The notes: generated from the letters alone by a model not told the origin. 64,000 nucleotides of DNA from Wukongibacter sp050859025 (GCF_050859025.1 NZ_CP138200.1:3658001-3722000), one strand, 5' to 3'; positions 53,347 to 61,949 are shown, numbered from the stretch's first letter. Made by a program: numbers and translations.

Positions 53347-53684
53347 TATTGAGCTATGTTCCTGGTCGAGTTAGAATTCAAAAAAAAATTATCAGATATT
53401 CTTAGTTTGTATTTAAAAGAATTGGCTGGTGTAAAAAAATCAAAGTAAACCCTATATTAGGTACGATTTCATTAACCTATGATTCAAGTCATATAACTGC
53501 TGGTGCTTTAAAAAATGAAATCGTTGAACACATAGATAAAAATCCTAAAGATAGTAAGGAAATGATTGCTATATGGAAAGAGTTTGCAAATAAATTCATG
53601 AAAGAATTTATTAGATTAAGTAAAAAATATAATAACAAAGACATCGCTAAAGCAATTGGAAAAATGATAATGTTTGGAAGATAG
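53347..53684 (+). pseudogene. Heavy-metal-associated (HMA-type) domain protein with two frameshifts
   Basis: Three frames must be joined. YVPGRVRIQ is followed by KKLSDILSLYLKELAGVKK in the frame reached by removing one A from a run of nine A (about 53380-53388). IKVNPILGTISLTYD and a helical tail to MIMFGR come after adding one A to a run of seven (about 53443-53449). The layout (PGR near the start, LAGVKKIKVNP, SLTYD) is that of HMA-like domains. As read, the longest single frame is only the C-terminal part. Its stop is 11 bases before the DUF5132-like gene. It could be a real decay, slippage at A-tracts, or sequencing error. Confidence 0.7.
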
Positions 53685-53695
53685 GAGGTTATTAG

Positions 53696-54121
53696 ATGAA
53701 TTTATTAAAGCCCTTTGGAACTGAAGGCTTTATATTAGGAATAGGCATCGCGGCTGTAAGCTACCTTTTAGGACCAACTATCAAACGTGGTGCCAAGGGT
53801 GTCGCTTTTAAGGGAATGCAAGGAGCATTAATGGCCGGAGATGCTGCCAATGATGTAATGGATTCAAGTAGAGAAAAATTCAGTGATTTTATACAAGGTA
53901 TGATGGGTGATGGAAAAAGCAATGAAATAGAACAAGAAAATAATTTTCAAAAAGAATTATTTAATGAACTTAAGGCAGAAAGAGAACAGTACAGTGAGCT
54001 GATGAAGGAATTGGTATCATCTGTTAAGAGTCTTCAAAGTGAAGTAAGTGAATTAAAGAAATCCGCTGCCACTACTACCCAGGCATCTAAAACAACTGTA
54101 CAAACAACTAATCCTAAATAA
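53696..54121 (+). CDS. Membrane-anchored coiled-coil protein (DUF5132-like)
   Basis: 141 residues. A hydrophobic N-terminal helix (GFILGIGIAAVSYLLGP) is followed by GAKGVAFKGMQGALMAGDAA, then a long charged helix likely to form a coiled coil (about 75-125) and a Thr-rich tail. GGAGG overlaps the end of the broken HMA-domain gene. In other genomes similar proteins lie between an HMA-domain protein and a metal P-type ATPase; no ATPase follows here. Function unknown. Confidence 0.7.
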   Translation: MNLLKPFGTEGFILGIGIAAVSYLLGPTIKRGAKGVAFKGMQGALMAGDAANDVMDSSREKFSDFIQGMMGDGKSNEIEQENNFQKELFNELKAEREQYSELMKELVSSVKSLQSEVSELKKSAATTTQASKTTVQTTNPK

Positions 54122-54126
54122 TAAAA

Positions 54127-54147
54127 GAGCAGCTAGATGCTGCTCGT
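54127..54147 (+). terminator. Small hairpin past the DUF5132-like gene
   Basis: GAGCAGC and GCTGCTC pair exactly around CTAGATG-type loop 6 bases after the stop; no T-tract, so weak by itself. The family C palindrome follows at once. Confidence 0.45.
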
Positions 54148-54148
54148 G

Positions 54149-54269
54149 AGGCTGTTAAGAAACCCGAATTTCTTCGTTGTTGCCTCCACCAAGAACCCTT
54201 ACGTATGTCTATATACGCTGCGGTCTCTCGGTTTCAGCACGCTTCGAACTTCGAGTTTCTTAACAGCCT
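54149..54269. repeat. Palindromic element, family C (copy 1)
   Basis: 121 bases. The left end AGGCTGTTAAGAAAC is exactly complementary to the right end GTTTCTTAACAGCCT; pairing continues with GAA-rich bases on both sides. The inside includes CAAGAACCCTTACGTATGT, which is shared with the fragment at 52029-52075. It sits between convergent genes and is more GC-rich than its surroundings. Confidence 0.85.
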
Positions 54270-54319
54270 ATCATCTCGTTAACTTTGTTAACAATCTGAG
54301 AGCAGATTATCCTACTCTT

Positions 54320-55456
54320 TTACTCTGCTTTTTGTAGTGCATATGCTTTTTCATATTTATTAATCAATTCTTCACCTAAATCAATGATACTATCAATAGA
54401 ATAACATTTAGCTATATTATCCATATTCTTCTTCATTTTCTTCAGATTTTCAGGGTTATCAATTAAGTCCCCTACAAGATTATCTATTTCCTCAATATCC
54501 TTAATTATCATAGCTATTCCTGATTCTGATAAAAATTCTGCATTCTCCTCTTCCTGTCCTGGAAGCATATAAGGTATCAAAATTGGAAGTCTCTTAGCTA
54601 TAGCTTCTGATACCGTTAAACCACCGGGCTTTGATATTAATATATCAGATCTATCCATTAGATTTGAAATCTCATTGGTAAAACCATATATATTTATTTC
54701 CTTATCTTTTCTAGCTTCACTATACTTAGATTTCATCCTATTAAACAATACCTTATTATTTCCACAAACAACGTTAATTTTCAGCCTACCTTCACAATTG
54801 ACTAGTCCCTCAAGAACTTCTTCTATAGCAGTTATTCCCATACTGCCTCCCATAAGAAGTACTGTTAAATCTTTTTTATCATCAACCTGTATATTAGGAT
54901 TGTCAAATAGAAAATCCTGCCTAATTGGTATACCATAACAATAGAGTTTATCTGCTTCTATACCCTTATCTATCATACCCATGTTAGTATATTCACTACC
55001 AGTGATATATGCATCAACACACTCTCCAAAATACGAGCTATGGGCCTTAAAATCTGTAACTATTGAAATAAATGGCATAAATATTCTTTTCTTGCGTTTC
55101 AATCCACTTACTATGTTAACAATAAATGGATGTGTCCCTACTATTAAATCAGGATTTACTTCTCTAATAGATTTGTAAATCTTTCTTTTAAATATCTTAA
55201 ATATATATTTAGAAAGCCTAGTATTTATAAATTTTTTATTGCTATATTTATAAAGACCTCTATACACAATAGGAAGACTACATGATAGGATTTCATATCC
55301 TTCAACAACTACTTTTTCCATAACTTTATTAGTAAGCTTTAGAATATCGACGACTACTACTTCATAATCATATTCTTGAAGCTTTGAAGACAAAGACTTT
55401 GCAGCTTGATTATGTCCCCCTCCTGTTGAAGCTGTAAATATCAAAACTTTTCTCAT
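54320..55456 (-). CDS. MGDG-synthase/UgtP-type glycolipid glycosyltransferase
   Basis: 378 residues of GT28. The N-terminal MGDG domain begins KVLIFTASTGGGHNQAAKSL; IVGTHPFIVNI lies near residue 110. The C-terminal nucleotide-sugar domain has LLMGGSMGI near 205 and ISKPGGLTVSEAIAKRLPIL near 290. The enzyme adds glucose (from UDP-glucose) to diacylglycerol at the inner membrane face. The start is ATG at 55456, with GGAGGG 8-9 bases upstream; an ATG at 55486 would contain that site. The galU gene just upstream could supply its substrate. Confidence 0.88.
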   Translation of the reverse strand: MRKVLIFTASTGGGHNQAAKSLSSKLQEYDYEVVVVDILKLTNKVMEKVVVEGYEILSCSLPIVYRGLYKYSNKKFINTRLSKYIFKIFKRKIYKSIREVNPDLIVGTHPFIVNIVSGLKRKKRIFMPFISIVTDFKAHSSYFGECVDAYITGSEYTNMGMIDKGIEADKLYCYGIPIRQDFLFDNPNIQVDDKKDLTVLLMGGSMGITAIEEVLEGLVNCEGRLKINVVCGNNKVLFNRMKSKYSEARKDKEINIYGFTNEISNLMDRSDILISKPGGLTVSEAIAKRLPILIPYMLPGQEEENAEFLSESGIAMIIKDIEEIDNLVGDLIDNPENLKKMKKNMDNIAKCYSIDSIIDLGEELINKYEKAYALQKAE

Positions 55457-55530
55457 ACATTTATTCCCTCCAAAATTGCACTTCATATCATATATTTCTC
55501 AGTATCCTAAGTACCTACTTCAATATAAGG

Positions 55531-56409
55531 CTATTTTCCTAAATCACTAGCCATTAATTCATTCAAATATTTTTTAAAATCTTCTTTTAAATCCTCTCTT
55601 CTAAGGGCGAACTCTAAAGTAGCTTGTAAAAAGCCAAGCTTATTTCCAACATCGTATCTTATACCTTTAAATTTATAGGCATACATAGCTTGTTTTTTCG
55701 ATAATTCCTTTAAAGCATCGGTTAGTTGAATTTCTCCACCTGCACCAGGTTCAGTATTATCCAAAATGTCAAAAATCTCTGGAGTGATAATGTATCTCCC
55801 TAAAATAGCTACATCTGAAGGTGCCTCCTCCTTAGCCGGTTTTTCAACTAAGTTTTTAACTTTGTACACATCATCTTCGATATATTTTCCCTCAACAATA
55901 CCATATTTATCAACATCATATTCTGGCACGGTCTGTACTCCAAGTATAGTCGTCTTATACTCATCAAATACATCTATCAGCTGCTTTAGACATGGAGTTT
56001 CACTATAGACAATATCGTCTCCCAACAATACAGCAAATGGTTCACTTCCCACAAAGCTTTTTGCACAGTTAATAGCATGACCTAAACCCCTAGGTTCTTT
56101 TTGTCTTATATAGTGGATATTTACCATATTTGAAATATCTTTTATTTGAGAAAGCAATTTATCCTTTCCTTTATTCTCTAATGCGATTTCTAGTTCAATT
56201 GATCTATCAAAATGATCCTCTATTGCCCTCTTATTTCTACCAGTTATTATTAAAATTTCTTCAATTCCAGAATCTACTGCCTCTTCAATTATATATTGTA
56301 TTGTTGGTTTGTCAACAATCGGTAACATTTCTTTAGGTTGAGCTTTAGTAGCCGGTAAAAATCTAGTTCCAAGGCCAGCCGCAGGTATTATTGCCTTTCT
56401 TACTTTCAT
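55531..56409 (-). CDS. galU: UTP-glucose-1-phosphate uridylyltransferase
   Basis: 292 residues making UDP-glucose. KAIIPAAGLGTRFLPATKAQ is the nucleotide-binding signature; VDKPTIQYIIEE, LLGDDIVYS, NLVEKPAKEEAPSD and GAGGEIQLTDAL are all GalU features. The ATG at 56409 has GGAGG 7 bases upstream; a longer reading from 56445 would put that site inside the gene. It is 91 bases downstream of the UDP-glucose dehydrogenase gene and co-oriented. Confidence 0.95.
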   Translation of the reverse strand: MKVRKAIIPAAGLGTRFLPATKAQPKEMLPIVDKPTIQYIIEEAVDSGIEEILIITGRNKRAIEDHFDRSIELEIALENKGKDKLLSQIKDISNMVNIHYIRQKEPRGLGHAINCAKSFVGSEPFAVLLGDDIVYSETPCLKQLIDVFDEYKTTILGVQTVPEYDVDKYGIVEGKYIEDDVYKVKNLVEKPAKEEAPSDVAILGRYIITPEIFDILDNTEPGAGGEIQLTDALKELSKKQAMYAYKFKGIRYDVGNKLGFLQATLEFALRREDLKEDFKKYLNELMASDLGK

Positions 56410-56500
56410 ATGTTGCCTCCTCGTAAGCACCATTGCAAAATCCATTTTTTTACATTGAAGCTAATTTTTCCAAACACTCTACAATTATATTATACTCATA

Positions 56501-57823
56501 TTATTGTCCAACTGCAATATATTTGAAACCTCTTTGTTCTAACAATTCTCGTTCATAGACATTTCTAAGATCAAAAAAATAAGCCTGCTTCAATCCATTC
56601 TTTACTTTTTGAAGATCTAGATTTCTAAATTGATTCCATTCTGTTATTATAACCAAAGCATCGGCCCCTTGTATGGTCTCATATTCATCAATACAATATT
56701 TTATTCTATTATTTATATTTTTAAAAGCTTTTTTTGCTTCCTCCATCGCAACAGGGTCATAGACCTTAAATGTTGCTCCTCGCTCTGCTAATTCATTCAA
56801 AATAGTTATTGATGGTGCCTCTCTCATGTCATCCGTTCTTGGCTTAAAGGATAATCCTAATATGGCGATTTCCTTTTCCTTTACTCCGCCAAGAACAGTA
56901 TCAATCTTTTCTGCCATAAGCTTTTTTTGTAATTCATTGGCTTTAACGGTACTTTCAATTAAAGTAATCGGGACCCCATTGTCTCTTCCTGTTTTAGCTA
57001 ATGCTTTAGTATCCTTTGGAAAACAGCTTCCACCATAGCCAGGACCTGAATGTAAAAATTTTGCACTTATTCTTCCATCTCGTCCCATAGCCTTTGCAAC
57101 ATGCTGGACATTTGCTCCTACCTTATCACATAGGTTAGCAACCTCATTTATAAATGTTATTTTCATCGCCAAAAATGCATTTGAAGCATATTTAATCATC
57201 TCTGCGGTTTCAATATTAGTTTCAATAAATGGTGTTTCATTTAAATACAATACCCTGTATACATTTCTCATAATCTCCTTTGCTCTATCAGATTCAGTTC
57301 CAATTACTACTCTATCTGGATGGGTAAAATCATATATAGCCGAGCCTTCTCGTAAAAATTCAGGGTTTGATACCACATCAAACTCCAATTCAACATTTCT
57401 CTTTTCTAATTCGTCCTTTATAATTTTTGAAACTATTTTTCCTGTTCCTACGGGTACAGTACTCTTATTTACGATAGTTTTATAATCACTCATATATATG
57501 GCTATATCCCTAGCCACCTCTTTGACGTATCTTAAATCAGCACTACCATCCTCTTCAGGCGGTGTTCCTACTGCAATGAATATTACGTCACTCTCTTCTA
57601 CAGCCTTTTTTATATCCGTTGTAAAGTTTAGTCTCTTATAGTATGCATTTCTTTCAATAATATTTTCTAGCCCGGGTTCATATATAGGTAAAATACCATC
57701 CCTTAATTTCTGTACCTTCTCTACATTATTATCTACACATATTACATTTAAACCAAAATCTGAAAGGCAGGTACCAGTTACTAGTCCTACGTATCCCGTA
57801 CCTATAACTGCTATTTTGTACAT
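56501..57823 (-). CDS. ugd: UDP-glucose 6-dehydrogenase
   Basis: 440 residues. NAD-binding VIGTGYVGLVTG at the N-terminus, VGTPPEEDGSADL near 85, STVPVGTG, VSNPEFLREGSA near 155, and the catalytic Cys in GPGYGGSCFPKDTKAL near 265. It oxidises UDP-glucose twice to UDP-glucuronate, used for wall or exopolysaccharide. UDP-mannose dehydrogenase relatives share the fold, but the galU neighbour favours UDP-glucose. GGGGGG precedes the ATG. Confidence 0.93.
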   Translation of the reverse strand: MYKIAVIGTGYVGLVTGTCLSDFGLNVICVDNNVEKVQKLRDGILPIYEPGLENIIERNAYYKRLNFTTDIKKAVEESDVIFIAVGTPPEEDGSADLRYVKEVARDIAIYMSDYKTIVNKSTVPVGTGKIVSKIIKDELEKRNVELEFDVVSNPEFLREGSAIYDFTHPDRVVIGTESDRAKEIMRNVYRVLYLNETPFIETNIETAEMIKYASNAFLAMKITFINEVANLCDKVGANVQHVAKAMGRDGRISAKFLHSGPGYGGSCFPKDTKALAKTGRDNGVPITLIESTVKANELQKKLMAEKIDTVLGGVKEKEIAILGLSFKPRTDDMREAPSITILNELAERGATFKVYDPVAMEEAKKAFKNINNRIKYCIDEYETIQGADALVIITEWNQFRNLDLQKVKNGLKQAYFFDLRNVYERELLEQRGFKYIAVGQ

Positions 57824-57919
57824 ATATAATTCCCCCCTATTTTTTACAATACTAGCCTTTAGCTTAGATCAGATTACAAAGATAAGATATAAATTTAGTC
57901 CACATAATTCTTTAGCTTG

Positions 57920-58498
57920 CTAAGCAGCAATCCTTTTTTGTTTATAAAACATAGAATCTTCAATGATTTTTTTTGTAATCACTTTTGAAGCCCTTAAAGC
58001 ATGACTTATATCATTTTTGATACTAATCATATTTTTTATATATGACTCCTTTAAAAGGTGAATTATTTCTAAGTAGGTTTTATTCTTAAAATTATTGATT
58101 TCTTCTTGAAAAAAATCTTCATTATTTGCTTGCACAATTTTTCTAAATCTATTATGTAAGCTTAATTCGTAATATAAGTGCTTTACTATGTCATCATATT
58201 CTGGCCTTTCATAGAAGTGGGGACTGCAAAAAAAATCAGACACAAAATGGCTTATTACTCCTAAATCAACAGAAAATTGATCTAAAGATATATTTTTTGC
58301 TCTTATAAGCCTTTCTATCTCCTCTAAAACAAAACCAAGCGAATCTTTAATTCTATGGGATCTTGATGATAATCTAAATACTACATCTGGCTTTATATTT
58401 CCGTATAAGAATCTTTTCTTGTCCAGCTCCATATTTAAATTTTTTTTGATGTATTTATATACATTTTCCCCAATTAACAGATGTGTCCCCACAAGCAT
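57920..58498 (-). CDS. Zinc-dependent phospholipase C-superfamily protein 2
   Basis: 192 residues, no signal peptide. It shows the pattern of the clostridial 'zinc-dependent PLC' group: THLLIGENV at the N-terminus, YGNIKPDVV near residue 33, SRSHRIKDSL near 46, LGVISHFVSDFFCSPHF near 80 with His/Asp/His in the helix, and HNRF near 115. It differs clearly from the 51286 gene but belongs to the same broad fold. Membrane-lipid hydrolysis has not been shown for this subgroup. GGAG precedes the ATG. Confidence 0.75.
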   Translation of the reverse strand: MLVGTHLLIGENVYKYIKKNLNMELDKKRFLYGNIKPDVVFRLSSRSHRIKDSLGFVLEEIERLIRAKNISLDQFSVDLGVISHFVSDFFCSPHFYERPEYDDIVKHLYYELSLHNRFRKIVQANNEDFFQEEINNFKNKTYLEIIHLLKESYIKNMISIKNDISHALRASKVITKKIIEDSMFYKQKRIAA

Positions 58499-58710
58499 GA
58501 TATCATCTCCTTAATATTAAGCGACTTAATTTTTCGAGGAAAAATCAGTTCTGAAAATAGAAGCTAATTCTCTAATCACTTACAGTTTATATGGCAAATG
58601 TTAAGTTTTCTAAAAGTTTTTGTAAAGTTCTCATGAAATATTTGTATTTTAGGTTTTCTCAAAAAATATTCTGCTTTTTTTAGATTTTTATTAAGTTTAT
58701 AATAGACTAT
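58499..58710. other. Intergenic region left of the family A element
   Basis: AT-rich sequence without a gene or recognised site, leading into the palindromic element at 58711. Confidence 0.5.
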
Positions 58711-58814
58711 TATAGAGAGTTCCAAGTAAATCTTAATTTATACATATTAAAATATCCGGTGAATCTTAGGATTTTTGATGTGTATAAATTAAAGTTTTGA
58801 CAGGAATCTCTATA
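58711..58814. repeat. Complete palindromic element, family A (copy 4)
   Basis: 104 bases bounded by TATAGAGAGTTCC and its near-complement GGAATCTCTATA. The left half carries CTTAATTTATACATATTAAA, the right half its inverted counterpart GATGTGTATAAATTAAAG. It has the form of a miniature inverted-repeat element with TA at both ends. The right half matches 37881-37930 at 46 of 50 positions. Confidence 0.85.
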
Positions 58815-58862
58815 TTTCGTCTTCAATGAGATAGGTAATATAAATTCTTCTATAATATAAAA

Positions 58863-58887
58863 CTGGAGAATCCTTAAGATTCTCCAG
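58863..58887 (-). terminator. Perfect hairpin, possible terminator
   Basis: CTGGAGAATC and GATTCTCCAG are exact complements around CTTAA; on the minus strand TTTTATATT follows. It is 155 bases past the LRR gene stop. A second partial arm (TGATTCTCCAGT) follows on the plus strand. Confidence 0.55.
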
Positions 58888-59041
58888 TGATTCTCCAGTA
58901 AAATTAATATTATTTTTTTAGATTGTCTATGTAAAGTTAATCATATATACCTATAACCTTATATATATTTTATAGTTATGTATAAACCTTATATTTGATA
59001 TATTTTATTCATACTTTCTTTTAATACCCTCCTCAGTACTC

Positions 59042-60112
59042 TTAAGGAAATAATTTGCTAGTTATATCTGGTTTTACAATAATTTTTATATCTGATGATT
59101 CCTTAAGCTCCTCTATATAACCAACATCACCACCGCTTATAACTATCGTCTCTAAGGATTCTGATTCCTTGACCTTATCAATTGTCCTTATTTCTGTTTT
59201 ATAAAGATCCAATCTTTTTAGATTTTCTAGTTCTTCTATTCCCCTTAAATTGTCTAGTTCATTAAAGCTTAGTCTTAACTCCTCAAGCGATTGCAATTGT
59301 TTAAAAAATGATAAGTCTCTAAGCTCTACTCCTTGAATATCAAGTCTTTTAATATTGGGAAAGTTTTTTGACAGCAATATTGAATTTATTTTGCTATAGT
59401 TAATATCCAACTCTTCTAAAGCTGTAAATTCATCTGAGTCTGATAGGTTACTCATTTTTATATCGTTTAAAGAAAGCTCCTTTAATTTTGAAAGCAAAGC
59501 TAGACTACTTAGATTCCTAATTCCTTTAGCATCCATAAGATATAATCTCTTTAAATTTTCTAAATGTTCTATACCGTCCAAATTATATACTTGGTCTCTT
59601 CTACTAATAAATAAGCTTGTTATTTTCCTTAAATCTGATTCCCCTATTTCTCCTATAATTCCATAGTCTTGTAGTTCCCCTTTTATACACTTTTCTAGAC
59701 CTCTATCCTTTATCAACTTATCCTTTCTAAGATAAAGGCTTACAGATAGGACTAGAGGAATAACTAGTGCAATAGTTATTATTTTTTGTAATTTATATCT
59801 TGTAATACTCTTAGATATATAGTAAATAATAAGTATTGTAAAATAACTTCCCATGAGAATATCTAATCTTAAATAAAAATACGATCCATCAAAAAGTACA
59901 TTTAATATAATAATACAAATTAAAAGAATCAATTCTCTTTTATTAATTCTTTTAAACAGAAAATATTGACAAAGATATACTAACCAATACACAATCATTC
60001 CTAAGTGAAATGACATTCTAAAGTAGAATACATATGACGTTACCATCATTGACAATGCAATTAAATACATATATATTTGTTTTTTGAAACTTTCTTTCTG
60101 TTCTTCTTCCAT
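59042..60112 (-). CDS. Membrane protein with C-terminal leucine-rich repeats
   Basis: 356 residues. About five or six hydrophobic segments fill residues 10-135 (YLIALSMMVTSYVFYF, LILLICIIILNVLF, IITIALVIPLVLSVSLYL). From about residue 170 there are internalin-like repeats of about 22 residues with the pattern LenLkrLyLmdakgIrnLssL (for example LEHLENLKRLYL-type and LQSLEELRLSFNELDNLRGI). The repeat domain probably lies outside the membrane and could bind a protein. No regulator or partner is evident. Confidence 0.82.
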   Translation of the reverse strand: MEEEQKESFKKQIYMYLIALSMMVTSYVFYFRMSFHLGMIVYWLVYLCQYFLFKRINKRELILLICIIILNVLFDGSYFYLRLDILMGSYFTILIIYYISKSITRYKLQKIITIALVIPLVLSVSLYLRKDKLIKDRGLEKCIKGELQDYGIIGEIGESDLRKITSLFISRRDQVYNLDGIEHLENLKRLYLMDAKGIRNLSSLALLSKLKELSLNDIKMSNLSDSDEFTALEELDINYSKINSILLSKNFPNIKRLDIQGVELRDLSFFKQLQSLEELRLSFNELDNLRGIEELENLKRLDLYKTEIRTIDKVKESESLETIVISGGDVGYIEELKESSDIKIIVKPDITSKLFP

Positions 60113-60597
60113 AACTCCATTCCCCTTTATCTAAGTAAATATAGATTAGAACCATCAATAATATAAAAAAACTTTATTTTATATAAGAAATAATAGCTGT
60201 TCTTACTACCTTTAAAGCTATTATAAAATATTTATCTATATAGTCAAAATCAAAAAAATAATTTGACTACTAATCAATTTGCCTTAATTAGTAATGAAAA
60301 CTCCAAATTTCTCTATTTTCATAATATAATCTTCTAGTATTATTAGATTCTAATTCAATATATATTATATATAACAAATTAATATAATTTAAGAAAATTT
60401 AGTCCTATGCACTACTTTTTCTTCTCCACAAAAAGCAAATCTAATCTTAGTGTAGTTGAATTGCTTAGAATTCCAAGTCCCACCTAAGTTAAACATTTCA
60501 TCAATTATTACTCTATTGCTATCTTTTTTCTTTATATCTGTACATTTTTAGTTTTCTTGTATATAATATTGTAGCCTTAGGGAAAGGGGGTGTTAAA
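60113..60597. other. 485-bp divergent intergenic region
   Basis: Strongly AT-rich, holding the promoters of the LRR gene (minus) and the 60598 gene (plus). No repeat, RNA or gene was recognised. Confidence 0.55.
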
Positions 60598-60927
60598 ATG
60601 GCTACAGATTATTATGATAGTTATTATTGGGATGATTATCATAAAAAACTACTTACCTGTGACTGTTGTACCGAAGCCTTAAGCAAATTAATCCGTAGAA
60701 ATTTTGAGGTTGGTGATATTATTGGTTTGACTTTTATAGAGCAAGGAGTAGCTTCAATTGCTACAGGTATATTTCAAAAAGTAGTAGATGGAGTAGTAGT
60801 TGTTAAAGATCTTCTCTTAGAAGACACTATTAGTTATGTTCAATTATGTGATGTATCTAGTGTAGAAAAAGGTATTATAGAAACTCAAGCAAGTGAAAGT
60901 CCAATATCAATATCATTAACTAAATAA
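60598..60927 (+). CDS. Unknown small protein with Tyr/Asp-rich start and CDCC motif
   Basis: 109 residues, GGGGGTG before the ATG. It opens ATDYYDSYYWDDYHKK (aromatic/acidic), followed by LLTCDCCTEALSKLIRR, then a beta-rich part (DIIGLTFIEQGVASIATGIF; VVVVKDLLL; ISYVQLCDVSSVEKG). There is no signal or membrane segment. The tail pattern resembles small spore-coat or exosporium proteins of Firmicutes, but I cannot assign it. Solitary gene. Confidence 0.65.
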   Translation: MATDYYDSYYWDDYHKKLLTCDCCTEALSKLIRRNFEVGDIIGLTFIEQGVASIATGIFQKVVDGVVVVKDLLLEDTISYVQLCDVSSVEKGIIETQASESPISISLTK

Positions 60928-61120
60928 ACTTTAGGATATTTATGTATATAATAATATATTTTTATAAAAAAATTTAAACCTCCTCAGCAATGGCTACTGT
61001 AAACTACACCCTGTCAAGTAGACAGTGGAAATAATTAAAATATGTAGCGTCGATCATTCAATTGATTGGCGCTATATTTATGCAACTGATTTTTACAGAT
61101 AATTACAATGTTCTAATATT
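60928..61120. mobile_element. Possible end of an IS3/IS150-like element (remnant)
   Basis: CTACACCCTGTCAAGTAGAC with the CTGTC-AAGTA-GACAG dyad (about 61009-61024), and TAGCGTCGATCA paired with TGATTGGCGCTA (61043-61072), recall the terminal region after many IS150-type transposases, read on the minus strand. No transposase reading frame survives. Low confidence. Confidence 0.3.
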
Positions 61121-61204
61121 GTCATGCATTTTGGAACTTAAAGGATCGGTCAGATGCCATGACTAGTCAAGTTATTTTTACTAGTTAGTCTGACACTCCT
61201 CTTG

Positions 61205-61290
61205 TTCTCCGTTAGCCCTTAGCTCTCCATAATTCTTAATCCTTAAATCAATGTTTTATGTTCTATATCCCGTAGAACAAATTATTAATA
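61205..61290 (+). repeat. Direct repeat upstream of secreted protein 1
   Basis: CTCCGTTAGCCCTTAGCTCT and the following bases, including TCAATGTTTTATGTTCTATA and GTAGAACAA, align with 63475-63555 (about three quarters of positions identical). It lies in the same place relative to a paralogous gene. Confidence 0.75.
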
Positions 61291-61400
61291 ACATCTTATT
61301 TTTTTACATATTTTTCATATTTCTACATTTTATTGCTTTTTTTCATGTTACAATACTTTTATTAAAAAGTTAGCGATAAATTTAACTTAGGAGGATTTTT

Positions 61401-61820
61401 ATGAAAAAGAAAATTTTATCTTTACTTTTAACTGCTTGTTTAATGTTTACTTTAACTCTTAGTGTTTATGCTTCAAATGAAATTGTCCATTTTTCCAGTC
61501 ATGGAGAATATATGAATTTTACTCTAGACAATGGTGATATGGATTATATGGATCTTACTGATATCGAAATAGATGGAGACAATCACTTAACTGTTTCTAT
61601 AGTAGCAGACCAACCAGATGCTAACTACTTTATTCACATATTTGAAAAACCTGAAAATGGACCAGTTGATCTTCAAAAGCCAATTAGTTATGTAAATCTA
61701 GTTGGGTCAAAATCCTATAATTTTAGAAATGTTTTTGAACAAGGAAAGGATTATAGAATATACATAACTAGCGTATCCTCTTCAACAATTACAGGCAATC
61801 TAATTGCTACAACATATTAG
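61401..61820 (+). CDS. Secreted small protein 1 (paralogue of the 63677 gene)
   Basis: 139 residues. Sec signal peptide KKKILSLLLTACLMFTLTLS with cleavage probably after VYA near residue 26. The mature part has HGEYMNFTLDNGD, which parallels HGEYAHFVLDVND of the second copy, and a beta-rich fold (VSIVADQPDANYFIHIFEKP; YRIYITSVSSSTITGNL). GGAGG precedes the ATG. No known domain recognised. The paired copies suggest a recent local duplication with divergence of the mature part. Confidence 0.78.
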   Translation: MKKKILSLLLTACLMFTLTLSVYASNEIVHFSSHGEYMNFTLDNGDMDYMDLTDIEIDGDNHLTVSIVADQPDANYFIHIFEKPENGPVDLQKPISYVNLVGSKSYNFRNVFEQGKDYRIYITSVSSSTITGNLIATTY

Positions 61821-61896
61821 TAAAATACTTTATATATTCAATTCAAAGATAATTTTACATCTATAAGAAATTGACAATCACATATCGCTAACTTTC

Positions 61897-61935
61897 AAAA
61901 GCTATCTATTGACTGACTAATTAGGTAGCTTTTTT
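61897..61935 (+). terminator. Terminator after secreted protein 1
   Basis: AAAAGCTATC and GGTAGCTTTT pair around a 17-base loop and run into TTTTTGT, 76 bases past the stop codon. Confidence 0.7.
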
Positions 61936-61949
61936 GTAAAAAAAACAAA

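Noticed and set aside
58711..58887. CRISPR-like repeats
   Set aside because: The repeats are inverted palindromes, not regularly spaced direct repeats with unique spacers, and no cas gene is present.
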